A DNA stretch of 42,847 nt, from NCBI GenBank assembly GCA_033297075.1, contig MU858303.1:1-42847 (forward strand). The letters are read 5' to 3'. A program made the position numbers and the translations under genes. Origin of the DNA: Rhypophila decipiens (lineage: Eukaryota; Ascomycota; Sordariomycetes; Sordariales; Naviculisporaceae). Each line of letters opens with the position of its first letter. Positions within the stretch are counted from its first letter, which is position 1. Below are positions 34,227 to 42,847 of this stretch, one piece after another. The notes under the pieces were generated by a model, which had not been told where the DNA came from, ran no database searches, and saw nothing but the letters and a program-made list of their open reading frames with translations.

Positions 34227-37200
34227 ATGGAGTCAAGTCTTCTTGACCCCAGCCCCAAACTTGCAATCCCTTCTCGAGCAAATGGTCGCTTCACCTCGCC
34301 TACCGCGCTCAACGGCGCATCACAGCGGCGGAGTTTTCTCCCAAGGCCAGGCTCCAGAGATGGCCCGGCCGCATCGCCCGACAATACGATTTCACCCAAT
34401 AATAGCAATACCAAGATACCGCGACTGTCCCAACAACGCACATCACAGGAAAACCGTCGATTTAGTACCTTTGACGCCTGGAAAATAGCCGAAGAGGAGG
34501 AACTGAACGCGGCCCAGGGATCTCCCAGCCCCGCGCCTCGACTGTTTCGCTCCAGACGCGATTCGAGAGCAAAGGCGTCTCCAAAATCTGGGGCCGAAAC
34601 GCCCAGCGACGTACAACAGAGGAGGAGGCTTCTTACGGCATCGTCTGACACTGCATTGGATGATAGAGCTGGGTCCTTGAGGAGCTCTCCAAACCACTCA
34701 CTGCGAAGCCAGGTATCGGATGGCAGCTTCGATGAGAAGCTTCGCCGCCATGCAGCCGACCAGGGAGAGCAAATAGCAGACTCTCCGAAACGAAATAGCG
34801 GGTCATTCTCCAACAGGATCGCTGAGCTGGGCAAGGATCTAGTGCGCAAGACGAGCCGAGGCAGCCTCGATGGCAGCTCTCCAAGCCAGAATCCCAAAGC
34901 GAGGCCGGGTGCTCGGTGGCTGTCGCGTCGGTTCTCTAGTAGGAAAACTGAGCCGAGCAACAGCATGACGGAACACGGCCCAGAAGATGGGGCAGAAGGC
35001 GGCAAAGTCAGTGATCCGGCCCTCTTTCGGTCCGGTCGAGTCACCCCGCCGACAGAGCCTGATGACATGCGCCACGACCGTCAGACGCCCCTGAACAAAA
35101 GTTTTGCCTGGGAGGCGGATGCCGATTTTACAGCAGGTGATTTGCAGGCCTCTGACAGTCCCCCGGTAGCTCTTGGCCGAACCAACACCAGAATCGACGA
35201 AATCAAGGCATTGGAGGCTCAAGCCGATCAAATGTTTCCCGACAGTCCCAAGCTTCGGTCTCGCAACACTCGCATTGACGAGATCCGCGCTGCCGAGCAG
35301 GAGGCAGCAGAAAAGTTCCCCGACGAGCCGCTCAGGTCTCAAGCGGCGTCTGAGGCCTCTCAGGATGCCATGGCCGGGAACGAAGACAGGCCCTTGCGAA
35401 CCGTCCAGACCAGGCGCCCGAGCGTCAAAAGCGATGCTATCGTCACTCGTGAGATTGAGAGTCTCTGTAGGAAAGCGCTCACAACTACGAGGCTGGACGA
35501 GATCAGAGTACGTGATGCAGATGATCGCTCTCGCTCGGCTTCCCCTGAACTTGTCCGCCCATCAAGTCGGGAACTGCTGCGGAGCATATCTCCTGTGAAT
35601 GGTGGGGTGCGTAAACAAAGCGAAGGCGCCCCCGTCTCGGTCTTTGCGAGAGAAAGAACCCCATCAGATACATTCGGGGCAGTCCCTCCTGCGGCGAGGT
35701 CAAGCTCAGATGATGTTGCTCCACCTCAACAAACTGGTGGAAAGAGCTCTCAGGAGCCAGTGGACGGGGGAGCTCTGAGTCGGGATAGCTCTCGCACGCG
35801 TGATGAGTCGCGGGATATTCTTCGAAGGCTGGCTCGCGCAACAGGCACCACTCCTTCACCGGAGCAACGAACAGGCAAAAGGGAGGTCGCAATACCAACT
35901 ACAGACGTGGAAGGGAGAGACACAGCTCGACAAAGAAGGTCAGACGGCGTTAAAAGCGAAGTCAGGCTTAGTGTGGGGTTTGTTGGGCTCCCAAGGAATC
36001 CGTCCCTTGATTCCATTTCTGACAGGCGGTCCAATTTTTCCCACTCCGACTCGGATCCCATAGAGCGTATCGAGGGCGAAATGCAGCTATTCGCACCGCT
36101 GGATAATCAGTCTGAAAGGGGTTCACTCCGAGCGCCATCTCCAGAATCTGACGATGACGGACTCAACGATACACCCCGGGCCCCAAAACCAGATCCCATG
36201 ATGCTACCCACTCCGCGAGTTACGGGTGCCTTTCTTGATACTCCAGCAATCATTAGAAGCGAGAAGCTGGAGGTCGGCCCTCTTCTCGATCCAGTCGGGG
36301 CAGAGCCAAAGGCCACGACCTCGGCTACAGCATCGGCCTCTACTGCCATCACTGCGACCAGTGACGAGGGCTTGTCGTTCCGGGGCAGAAAACCAAATGG
36401 CTCAGCTCCAAGGTCGCGGCCATCTTCCACCGTCTCGGCAAAAGCCAAGAGACAAGCATCTCGCTCCGCGTCAGCATCTGCTCACCGGCGCACCAGGTCC
36501 TTGCCGCGGCAGCGCTCTAGCTTGATCAACTCGGCCCGACCACCTACTGTCAAGGACGATCTGCTTGAGATTCAACGTGCGAACCACGTGGAAGACTCTA
36601 CGCTGGATGACTTTGCCGACTTGCTTGATGCCCATGAACGGGACCATGGTCTCAAGGTGGAGGAGGGAAGCGACGACGACTTGCTCGGCACCTTCGACCG
36701 AATGAACAAGTCTTTACAGACCGGTCTTTTAGGCATCCAGACTGCCAAACGAGGCATCGAACGTCTTGAGAATGAGGTTTCCCATGTTGACTCTAAACGA
36801 TTGTCCCACAACCACGATCTGAACGTGTCTCTGGTGTGCCCGGTCTGTCAAGGCCATGCGACGGAAGGCAAGGGGACACTTACATACTTGCACCTACCAG
36901 TACCTCGCCTCTGGGACCGTCGAAAGGGCTTCAAGTTCACCTGGTTCGGACTTATGTTATTCTTGCTCTCGCTCTGGTACATTACCGAGTCCACCATGTG
37001 CTTCTACTTTTGCAAGCCACAGTATTGCTATCCTGGCAAGCCGTGCGACTGGTCCATGGATGATCCCCACTGGGGCTATGCGATACCTGTCAAGCTCGAC
37101 CAGTGGAGTAGCGGCGGCAAATGTCGAGCATTCGTGGACCGGTTACGTCCCGAGGTGTCTGACTGGATTGCCGACATGCTGGATGTTGCGACTGGCACTG

Positions 37201-37433
37201 ATATCACGCGGGTGGATACATCTCACTACAACTGGGAGCAAAAGCGGCAGCATAGAAGGCGGCTGGCCAAGAAGGGGCTTGTAGCGTCTTCGGCTGAGAG
37301 CCCCGAGGACGCTGCGAAATTTGCCGCCTGGAGAGCTGCAAGACTGGCCAAGGAGCGGGCTGAGTCTGCGAAGGAGATGGGTTATGATGTGAATGATGAC
37401 GAAGAAAGCATGGATGCGGATGAGAGAATCTGA
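34227..37433 (+). CDS. Large Ser/Arg-rich single-span membrane protein with TRxDEI repeats
   Basis: 1068 aa, one exon; I do not recognise a named family. The first ~850 residues are rich in Ser, Arg, Pro and Asp and probably disordered. Within them the motif TR(I/L)DEI(R/K) occurs three times, at about residues 321, 347 and 422. The first two are embedded in a longer duplicated unit ending in QMFPD/EKFPD. A short helical stretch at about 825-865 precedes a C-x2-C pair at 871/874. A single hydrophobic span lies at about 905-925 (WFGLMLFLLSLWYITE). It is followed by a Cys-rich segment (CFYFC, QYCYPGKPCDW) and a charged C-terminal helix (AAWRAARLAKERAESAKEMG). The layout, a long basic soluble arm with a C-terminal anchor, would suit an inner nuclear membrane or ER protein; this is inference only. 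Confidence 0.85.
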   Translation: MESSLLDPSPKLAIPSRANGRFTSPTALNGASQRRSFLPRPGSRDGPAASPDNTISPNNSNTKIPRLSQQRTSQENRRFSTFDAWKIAEEEELNAAQGSPSPAPRLFRSRRDSRAKASPKSGAETPSDVQQRRRLLTASSDTALDDRAGSLRSSPNHSLRSQVSDGSFDEKLRRHAADQGEQIADSPKRNSGSFSNRIAELGKDLVRKTSRGSLDGSSPSQNPKARPGARWLSRRFSSRKTEPSNSMTEHGPEDGAEGGKVSDPALFRSGRVTPPTEPDDMRHDRQTPLNKSFAWEADADFTAGDLQASDSPPVALGRTNTRIDEIKALEAQADQMFPDSPKLRSRNTRIDEIRAAEQEAAEKFPDEPLRSQAASEASQDAMAGNEDRPLRTVQTRRPSVKSDAIVTREIESLCRKALTTTRLDEIRVRDADDRSRSASPELVRPSSRELLRSISPVNGGVRKQSEGAPVSVFARERTPSDTFGAVPPAARSSSDDVAPPQQTGGKSSQEPVDGGALSRDSSRTRDESRDILRRLARATGTTPSPEQRTGKREVAIPTTDVEGRDTARQRRSDGVKSEVRLSVGFVGLPRNPSLDSISDRRSNFSHSDSDPIERIEGEMQLFAPLDNQSERGSLRAPSPESDDDGLNDTPRAPKPDPMMLPTPRVTGAFLDTPAIIRSEKLEVGPLLDPVGAEPKATTSATASASTAITATSDEGLSFRGRKPNGSAPRSRPSSTVSAKAKRQASRSASASAHRRTRSLPRQRSSLINSARPPTVKDDLLEIQRANHVEDSTLDDFADLLDAHERDHGLKVEEGSDDDLLGTFDRMNKSLQTGLLGIQTAKRGIERLENEVSHVDSKRLSHNHDLNVSLVCPVCQGHATEGKGTLTYLHLPVPRLWDRRKGFKFTWFGLMLFLLSLWYITESTMCFYFCKPQYCYPGKPCDWSMDDPHWGYAIPVKLDQWSSGGKCRAFVDRLRPEVSDWIADMLDVATGTDITRVDTSHYNWEQKRQHRRRLAKKGLVASSAESPEDAAKFAAWRAARLAKERAESAKEMGYDVNDDEESMDADERI

Positions 37434-38015
37434 TGGATATAAAAGAGAGGGAACATTACAATGTTGATGTGGCAAACTCTTGGCCGCGACTAAGTGCTGT
37501 ATTTTTGTGTCAAACTTTCTGTTGCTATCTTACGGTGCATGGACTGGGCCATATACACGGATGCAAGGCGTTATTTTGGGTTTTACTGGGGTTTGCAAAA
37601 GGGTGGATCTGTGGGTTTCTTTATGGTGACAAGCTCAATGGCGGCGATGGAGTTTTATGTCAAGGTCTGGCCGGTCATTACATATACCCTTTGAATCGTG
37701 TCGTGGTGTTCCGGTTTTTGTTGATTGGAGATATATAGTGCCCAGCTGAGTTGTCATTGTTCATGTTGGCAGAGTCCGTCTCTGTAGATATTGTCAATAG
37801 GGGTCCGCTAGTCTTTAGTAGCTGGAGGCGCCGCTGAATATAAATTACCTCTAAACTCTATCTTAACTAACATGTGCTATATTGATGTTATTCTCAAGTT
37901 GACTATTACGACATTCATCGATAGTCAACCTTTGAGGTGTATGCCAACACGCTGCCCAAAACTATCTAGTAGCTTATACTCTGTCTTCCGCCCCTGGAAC
38001 CGGCAGTCATATTAC
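37434..38015. other. Intergenic region between convergent genes
   Basis: 3' flanks of the membrane protein and of the NTase-like gene. An inverted repeat at about 37895-37928 (caagttgactatt / aatagtcaac type, with gttgactat opposite atagtcaac) can fold. No gene is seen. Confidence 0.45.
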
Positions 38016-39505
38016 TTAGCTGCCCTCCTTTGAGGACAACTCCTCTCGGATCAGCTTCTCGGTTACTGCTTGTTGCGCCCTCTGTCGAGCCAGTTTCACC
38101 TCCAAAGCTTCGCGGCCCTTCTTACACTGCCGCTGCCATGCGACCGCCCCCAGCTCGTCCCCTTTCTCGGCGAAGAAGGTGCGGACAGCATCGAGGTCAT
38201 AGAAACCGTCCTCCGTCTTGAAAGGGGTATCGGGGTAAACCTTGAAGCTTTGGTCGCCATCCAGTATGATCTTTTTCAAAGCGGATACTAATGTGCTCCT
38301 GTAGTTTATATTGTCGTGTGGAGGGACGAGCTCCTTGAGCATCCGCTTCACAGCTTCGGTGTTCTTGACCAAGCGCCAAGCCCTCAGCCGACTCTCGTAG
38401 TCCTGCTTCGCTCCAGAGAACCGTTCAAGAGCCTGTTCCTCGACTTGGGCCCGCATTCGTGGAAGGTCTGTGTCTGGATCTGCACAGAAGACGCTGTCGT
38501 CGGCCATAAGTTTGGGAACGATTTCGTTGATCCAGGTCCGGTAGATGGGACGTTGGTTCATCCTCCGGCGGTCATTTGATTTGAGCGACTTCTTGACCTC
38601 GGCTGCGTCATCCACAGTCCCCGTGGTACTGCCATTCGCTGGCGACTCTTCAGCAGCAGCAGCCCCGGGCGGCGACGACGACGAGGGCCAGCGGATCAGA
38701 GGCAACCGACAAGTGGTGACATATTGGTACAAGGCAGCCACCGACTCAAATGGCTCCGTCCAGAATCCATCCGACTTCATACCGAGAAAGTCAATCACCT
38801 CAGCCGGGTCATCTGTGAGCTTCACCTTGGCCTGCTTCCTATCGTGCTTTTCAATCTCGGGAATACGTAACCACAGGGCTTGCTCGTCAGCGGTCAAACC
38901 GTACGGGCGGATCATGCTCCCTATCATATTCCATATGTCGCCATGTGCGTGCTTGAAGAGGGCCTATACGGAAGCATATGGGTTAGCTAAGCTGACACAT
39001 TTCCATCGTCCTCTGAGAGTGAGCATTCAACAAGAATATCAGTGGGGATGGTTCCCCATGATCAACCTACCCATTTAAGCTGTTGCTCGGTTCTGCAGAT
39101 CCGGACATCGACCTGAATGAACCGTTCCGCATGTTGCTGCTCAGCGTTCCCCTCAAGCCCAGCAGGCCACGGAATAGCAAAATTTGCCGACACCGGGGGT
39201 GACAGAATGATTGAGTGACTGGCCTGCAACTTCTGACCGATAGTTAACAGCTGGTTGTGGGTGTTCTGGCCGCTGCCGTGGCTCGGCGGGTTCTCGTTGA
39301 CTCTGGTGCCAGCGGGCGGTCGTTCCACGGCAACGAGAACGTCCACGTCACCAAAGTCTTCCTTCTCGGGGGCCTCGATGGGTGAGGCCGTGATAACATA
39401 TAATTCGGAGAGCTTATCCAGACAACACTTCTTGACATGTTTGTACACATTGGGTGGCATGCGAGGAGTTCGAAGCCCGTATGCCGCGAACGCCGAGCCA
39501 CCCAT
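38016..39505 (-). CDS. Unknown fungal protein with nucleotidyltransferase-like motifs
   Basis: 460 aa from exons 39505-39071 and 38963-38016 on the minus strand. No named family is recognised with certainty, but the N-terminal part carries the three marks of the pol-beta-like nucleotidyltransferase fold. These are a glycine motif (MGGSAFAAYG, residues 1-10), an Asp pair in DFGDVDVLVAVE (Asp53 and Asp55) and a third Asp at the end of a later strand in FIQVDVRIC (Asp133). The central block is ALFKHAHGDIWNMIGSMIRP then YGLTADEQALWLRIPEIEK. The C-terminal half is basic and helical (NDRRRMNQRPIYRTWINE, EKLIREELSSKEG) and may bind nucleic acid. The spacing between the glycine motif and the Asp pair is longer than usual. 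Activity is inference. It is divergent from LSM6. Confidence 0.78.
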
Positions 39506-40313
39506 CGCGACTGACTGAATCGGAGACGGGAATCGAAGAATATGGAGTTTTGAAGGTGTTCGTTATCATACAAATATACCGGGCCGATCAGGACAACGGG
39601 CAGTTACAAGATGTTGGTTGAGGATATTGGGTTGGCCCACAGCCGGTGAAGGGACTCGCGGGTGGTTACAAGTCGTGGAGCGAGGTACATCCACCGGTCA
39701 GGCCTCTTCTTCGAAGTGCAGATGCTCGTACAGAATGCTTGTGAGAGGCGCAAATAAACTGCTTCATACAAGCATAATTGCCTATGTGGATGGTGAACAA
39801 ACTTGCAGGGAGGCACCAGAAGCAACTGCGAGGAGAATGAGTGGCCTCTTGCATACCGTATACATAATGACTACCCGTATTTGCCCAGCCAGTCTGTACT
39901 CACCGAGTGAGTCAAGTCCACATACTGCCCAAAGGGAGTTGAGGGGAATGAAGAAAACACACAATATTTCTTGATAAACTTGAACAAGTGCACACCTTGA
40001 AGCAAAAAGGCACGAAATATTTGTACATACAGGAACACTGACCTTGCTGCTCGTTCTTGAATGATCAGTTATGAAATGCATGTTATGCATATAGCGGGGT
40101 GTTAGAGACCAGGGTGCCAAGCAAGCGGGCACAAATGTGGGGCAATTCACACCTCACCTTCACTGACGATCTAACAGATCCGTATCCGTATTCCGTACCT
40201 CAACTCACCGGATTCTCACAAAACAAACACATCCACCCGGCGTCACTCCAACATCACGAGGCGAATTCAAAAACCACACCGGAAAGGAACAACTCACCCC
40301 ATAGCAACGCAAA
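39506..40313. other. Divergent promoter region, NTase-like gene / LSM6
   Basis: 808 bp with no gene. Short tccgta words recur near 40180-40200, just upstream of LSM6, similar to those at 33.3-33.8 kb. Confidence 0.45.
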
Positions 40314-40723
40314 ATGGAAAACGGCGCACTCTCACAGGGCGAGGGCAAAGACCCCTCCGGATTCCTGAGCGAGATCATCGGTAACCCAGTGACAGTGAAG
40401 CTCAACTCGGGTGTCGTCTATAAAGGTACCGTAATCTCACCACTCACTCACCTCCCTTTCCGTCCCACTAACACAACACCCCAGGCGAACTGCAATCCGT
40501 CGACGGTTACATGAACATTGCCCTCGAAAAGACAGAAGAATACATCAACGGCGTCAAGAAGCGGAGTTACGGGGATGCCTTTGTCCGAGGAAATAATGGT
40601 ATTTGTTCTGCATCTTTCCCCCTTTTCTCACTCATCTCATCCGAGATGACAAGTAGTTCCCAATCAACATGACCATCGTATACTAACTTGGGGTTTCAAG
40701 TCATGTATATCTCTGCGGACTGA
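40314..40723 (+). CDS. LSM6: U6 snRNA-associated Sm-like protein LSm6
   Basis: Subunit of the Lsm2-8 ring (U6 snRNA, nucleus) and the Lsm1-7 ring (mRNA decay, cytoplasm). Exons are 40314-40425, 40485-40598 and 40701-40723, giving 82 aa. The Sm1 motif includes DPSGFLSEIIGNPVTVKLNSG and the Sm2 motif is FVRGNNVMYIS, typical of LSm6. DGYMNIALEKTEEYINGVKK is a close family match. The last exon is only 23 nt, encoding VMYISAD and the stop. The second intron carries an exact TACTAAC branch site at 40681-40687, 14 nt before the acceptor. It is convergent with the heat-shock gene. Confidence 0.96.
40681..40687 (+). promoter_or_regulatory. Intron branch site TACTAAC (LSM6 intron 2)
   Basis: Exact match to the fungal branch-point consensus, 14 nt upstream of the AG acceptor (ttcaag). 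Confidence 0.7.
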
Positions 40724-41376
40724 GGAGACGCGATGTTAAAGTTGCCGTTTGGAGATTTGAGGGGCTGAAGATATGTGAAGCTTTCACAGCCATTGCAACA
40801 TCTGCGTCCCGGAACCCAGAAAATCGAGCAAATTACTAGCGGGAGCAAGCCAGAACATTGGGGGACAAAGACACTTAACTGCATCCTAGGAGCGTCAATC
40901 ATCATTCAGCACTCAAGGCCTTTGGTTGGCAAGGATGTTCACATCACATGAAATAATTCCTAACGTGCCCATGTCACTGGCGAAGGATGCATCATCCGAA
41001 ATCACATGGCTGCTACAATCATTGGTAAGGCAAAGTTTGTCCTTTATTTCAGAGTGAGACTAATAATTGACTATCACCATCAATCAAGACCTTAATGACC
41101 TTGTCACCGCTACCCTCCTGTTATCAGAGCATCAAATGGCAACTGTCATAACTCGTTTTCCCTAATCATACCACAATCGTCGTCGCACAAAACCATTGAG
41201 CCCGCACTGCTGCCCCCAATATGAACTCGAATAAAAGTACCCATCATGAACCCATAACGCTATGCTTGTTGTAGTACAGAGACGGAAAAAGAAGAAAAGA
41301 CCAGGCGAAACCACGTCGTCGATGTCATGTCGTGAAAAAGAAAGACTCGAAAGAAAACCCGCAAAAGACGCTACTC
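40724..41376. other. Intergenic region between convergent genes
   Basis: 3' flanks of LSM6 and the heat-shock protein gene. No gene or repeat was recognised. Confidence 0.5.
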
Positions 41377-42078
41377 CTAGTTGATGGCGATGCGGCGGCC
41401 TCCCTTCTTCGGCTGAGCCTTCGGGATGCTGACGCTCAGGATGCCGTCCTTGAGGCTGGCCTTGACAGCGTCCTGGTCGATGGGGGACGGAAAGCTGAAC
41501 TGGCGTTGGAATTGGCCAAAGGAGCGCTCCGAGACCCAAACCTTCTCGGTGGGCTCCGAAGTCTTCTTCTGGTCCTTGTGCTTGACGACGTTGCTGACGC
41601 CATTGCTCTTCTCGGCACCGTTTTTCTTGGCCGCGGCAGACTCCTCGTCCTCTACCGAGGCCTTGTGGGGCTTGTGATCCTCGCCAGTCTCGGTGATGGC
41701 CTCCGTCTTCTTTCCGTCCTGGATCAGGTTGCCCGGAGCGGTGCTAGACGAATAACTGCGTTCAACTTGGCCACTGATCAAGATGGTCTGGTGGTCGGTG
41801 AACTCAATGTGAACATTGTCACGGTCGAAGCCGGGAAGCTCGCCGTGGAGCTCATACGTCTCCTTGGTCTCGTGCAGGTCGAACTTTGGAGTGAGGGGCT
41901 TGGTCTCGTGCAGGTCGAACTTTGGAGCGAGGGGGCGCGACGCGCGACGCTCGGGCAGGCTGGACGAACCTTCCAAGCCCTTGGTCTCCCGGCTGTACGC
42001 GTCGAAATCGCTGAGCAAGCGGAAGAGAGGATGGAAGCTGGGGTCGTAGCTGTTCGTCGAGAAGAATGGAGACGCCAT
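41377..42078 (-). CDS. Hsp30-like small heat-shock protein (HSP20/alpha-crystallin)
   Basis: ATP-independent chaperone that holds unfolding proteins during stress. Single exon, 233 aa. The N-terminus MASPFFSTNSYDPSFHPLFRLLSDFD is typical of fungal Hsp30. The alpha-crystallin domain starts at ETYELHGELPGFDRDNVHIEF and is interrupted by a charged insert at about 115-170 (KKNGAEKSNG, KHKDQKKTSEP), a feature of Neurospora Hsp30-type proteins. It resumes at SFGQFQRQFSFPSPIDQD and ends with ASLKDGILSVSIPKAQ. The C-terminal I-x-I anchor is IAI. Just before the domain, PKFDLHETK is present twice with a 12-residue period (52-60 and 64-72). A TATA-like site and two weak heat-shock elements lie upstream. 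Confidence 0.93.
   Translation of the reverse strand: MASPFFSTNSYDPSFHPLFRLLSDFDAYSRETKGLEGSSSLPERRASRPLAPKFDLHETKPLTPKFDLHETKETYELHGELPGFDRDNVHIEFTDHQTILISGQVERSYSSSTAPGNLIQDGKKTEAITETGEDHKPHKASVEDEESAAAKKNGAEKSNGVSNVVKHKDQKKTSEPTEKVWVSERSFGQFQRQFSFPSPIDQDAVKASLKDGILSVSIPKAQPKKGGRRIAIN
41863..41928. repeat. 36-bp tandem duplication within the heat-shock gene
   Basis: The unit beginning cttggtctcgtgcaggtcga at 41863 recurs at 41899 and is almost identical over about 30 bp. It encodes the doubled PKFDLHETK segment. The near identity suggests a recent slippage or unequal-exchange event. Confidence 0.85.
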
Positions 42079-42228
42079 TTTGTAGTTTTTGTTTGTGTGT
42101 TGGAGTGATGAATGCTGTTGGGGTTTGGTGCAGATGTTGTAGTTTGATTGCAGTGCAGAGATGTAGAAGGCTGTTTGAGTCTGATGATCTGGTGGAAGAA
42201 GTTGGAGGTTGAGGTGTGATGAGCCGCC

Positions 42229-42238
42229 TTAATATACT
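42229..42238 (-). promoter_or_regulatory. TATA-like box of the heat-shock gene
   Basis: On the minus strand the sequence reads AGTATATTAAGG, about 155 bp upstream of the start codon. This is a reasonable distance for a stress-inducible fungal promoter. Assigned by sequence only. Confidence 0.45.
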
Positions 42239-42409
42239 TGGAGGTCTGGTTTCTCGTCCCTTCTCTAAGCTGCGAGATCATCGTGAAAGCCCGTGGAAGA
42301 ACCCCGTGAGTGATGTTTGCATGATATCACCACCAACTTCCAGAGCAGCGTTGAAGGTGGTAGATTCCTCTAGAAGCTGCGGGTGGTTGCTGCCAACATT
42401 GCGCCTGCC

Positions 42410-42439
42410 ACTTACACGGCTGTGACTTACACGGCTGTG
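42410..42439. repeat. Tandem 15-mer acttacacggctgtg x2
   Basis: Two exact adjacent copies (42410-42424 and 42425-42439) lie just beside the GAAGCTTC site of the heat-shock promoter region. Confidence 0.8.
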
Positions 42440-42442
42440 GTG

Positions 42443-42450
42443 GAAGCTTC
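42443..42450. promoter_or_regulatory. Heat-shock-element-like site GAAGCTTC
   Basis: A head-to-head GAAnnTTC pair about 365 bp upstream of the start codon. An identical site is at 42611-42618. Heat-shock factor usually needs three such units, and only two are clear here, so the assignment is weak. The position upstream of a small heat-shock gene supports it. Confidence 0.35.
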
Positions 42451-42610
42451 TCTTTGTGATGATCCATATGGAAGTTGCCAAGAAAAAGGACAGTGCGATA
42501 CTGTACGAATACCGTCAGCCAAGCCGAATTTGGCATATGGTGATTTGTGCAGCATCAGATTCAGTCACTTACCCCAGTTTGTACAGCATAGGTCTTTCAT
42601 GAATCGACTA

Positions 42611-42618
42611 GAAGCTTC
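42611..42618. promoter_or_regulatory. Second heat-shock-element-like site GAAGCTTC
   Basis: Same palindrome as at 42443, about 535 bp upstream of the start codon. It could equally be a chance HindIII-type palindrome. Confidence 0.3.
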
Positions 42619-42847
42619 CACAATCCCACCACACCGCTGTGTCTCGCCAACTGGTTCGTCGACAGTAAACTGATTGGTATCTGGTGTTTCGAATTTTTGG
42701 TTGCTGACGGGATTAGAATGAACATCATGTGTACTGTACACCTCTGCCGGGGTTTTTTTGTTAGATCGGTACAAAGTACTACAATAAACCAGGGTCTTAG
42801 AGCAGACAAAGTCATCAGTATTCTGTAGGATTCTCGTGGCGTTCTTG

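Larger units (their letters stand above)
42079..42847. other. Upstream region of the heat-shock gene, to the window edge
   Basis: No gene is seen. It holds a probable TATA box, a 15-bp tandem repeat and two GAAGCTTC sites, listed separately. Confidence 0.5.

Noticed and set aside
34214..35068. 284-codon minus-strand frame opposite the membrane protein
   Set aside because: Ser/Leu-rich mirror of the Ser/Arg-rich gene; no independent support.
41332..42108. 258-codon plus-strand frame opposite the heat-shock gene
   Set aside because: It mirrors the HSP20 gene codon for codon, including its duplication; the alpha-crystallin protein is clearly the real product.
1..42847. A biosynthetic cluster or defence system using the CTP synthase as a resistance gene
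   Set aside because: No polyketide synthase, peptide synthetase, terpene or transporter genes are present; the neighbours are housekeeping genes.

Overview
The window is nuclear DNA of a filamentous ascomycete, most likely a Sordariomycete. Short introns of about 50-110 bp carry GT..AG borders and, in one case, an exact TACTAAC branch site. Genes lie on both strands at roughly 2-3 kb spacing. The proteins are typical of Pezizomycotina: a filamentous-type ATG11, an Hsp30-type small heat-shock protein, a CENP-H kinetochore subunit and several fungus-restricted unknowns. The genus cannot be named from the sequence. All gene models were made by reading splice sites by eye; the exon sums are multiples of three and the reading frames stay open.

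Left edge (1-1150): an end of a repeat with two hairpins and an (AAT)n tail leads into about 0.9 kb of nearly pure A/T DNA, which looks like a RIP-degraded transposon block. It changes abruptly to ordinary composition about 0.4 kb before the first gene.

Genes from left to right: a divergent, intron-rich CTP synthase (+, 1458-4181); a membrane-anchored deubiquitinase of the Ubp16/USP30 type (+, 5371-7260); a Kes1/Osh4-type oxysterol-binding protein (-, 7739-9155); a Gfo/Idh/MocA oxidoreductase (-, 10304-11959); oligoribonuclease (+, 12453-13124); phosphoglucomutase (-, 13499-15484); an eight-exon conserved-looking unknown (-, 16899-18918); the HMG-box protein Nhp6 (-, 21582-22074); CENP-H (-, 24832-25618); ATG11 (+, 26962-31280); mitochondrial ribosomal protein bL9m (-, 32015-33041); a large Ser/Arg-rich single-span membrane protein with TRxDEI repeats (+, 34227-37433); a nucleotidyltransferase-like unknown (-, 38016-39505); LSM6 (+, 40314-40723); and an Hsp30-like small heat-shock protein (-, 41377-42078).

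These are mostly unrelated housekeeping genes, not an operon or a biosynthetic cluster. Several share divergent intergenic regions (oxidoreductase/oligoribonuclease, CENP-H/ATG11, bL9m/membrane protein, NTase-like/LSM6) and could share promoters. No CRISPR array, rRNA gene or convincing tRNA was found. The points most worth a second look are the CTP synthase next to the AT-rich block (altered conserved residues, three micro-exons, one GC-AG intron), the Cys-His-Ser triad of the deubiquitinase, the NTase-like protein, the TRxDEI membrane protein and the unknown 507-residue protein.
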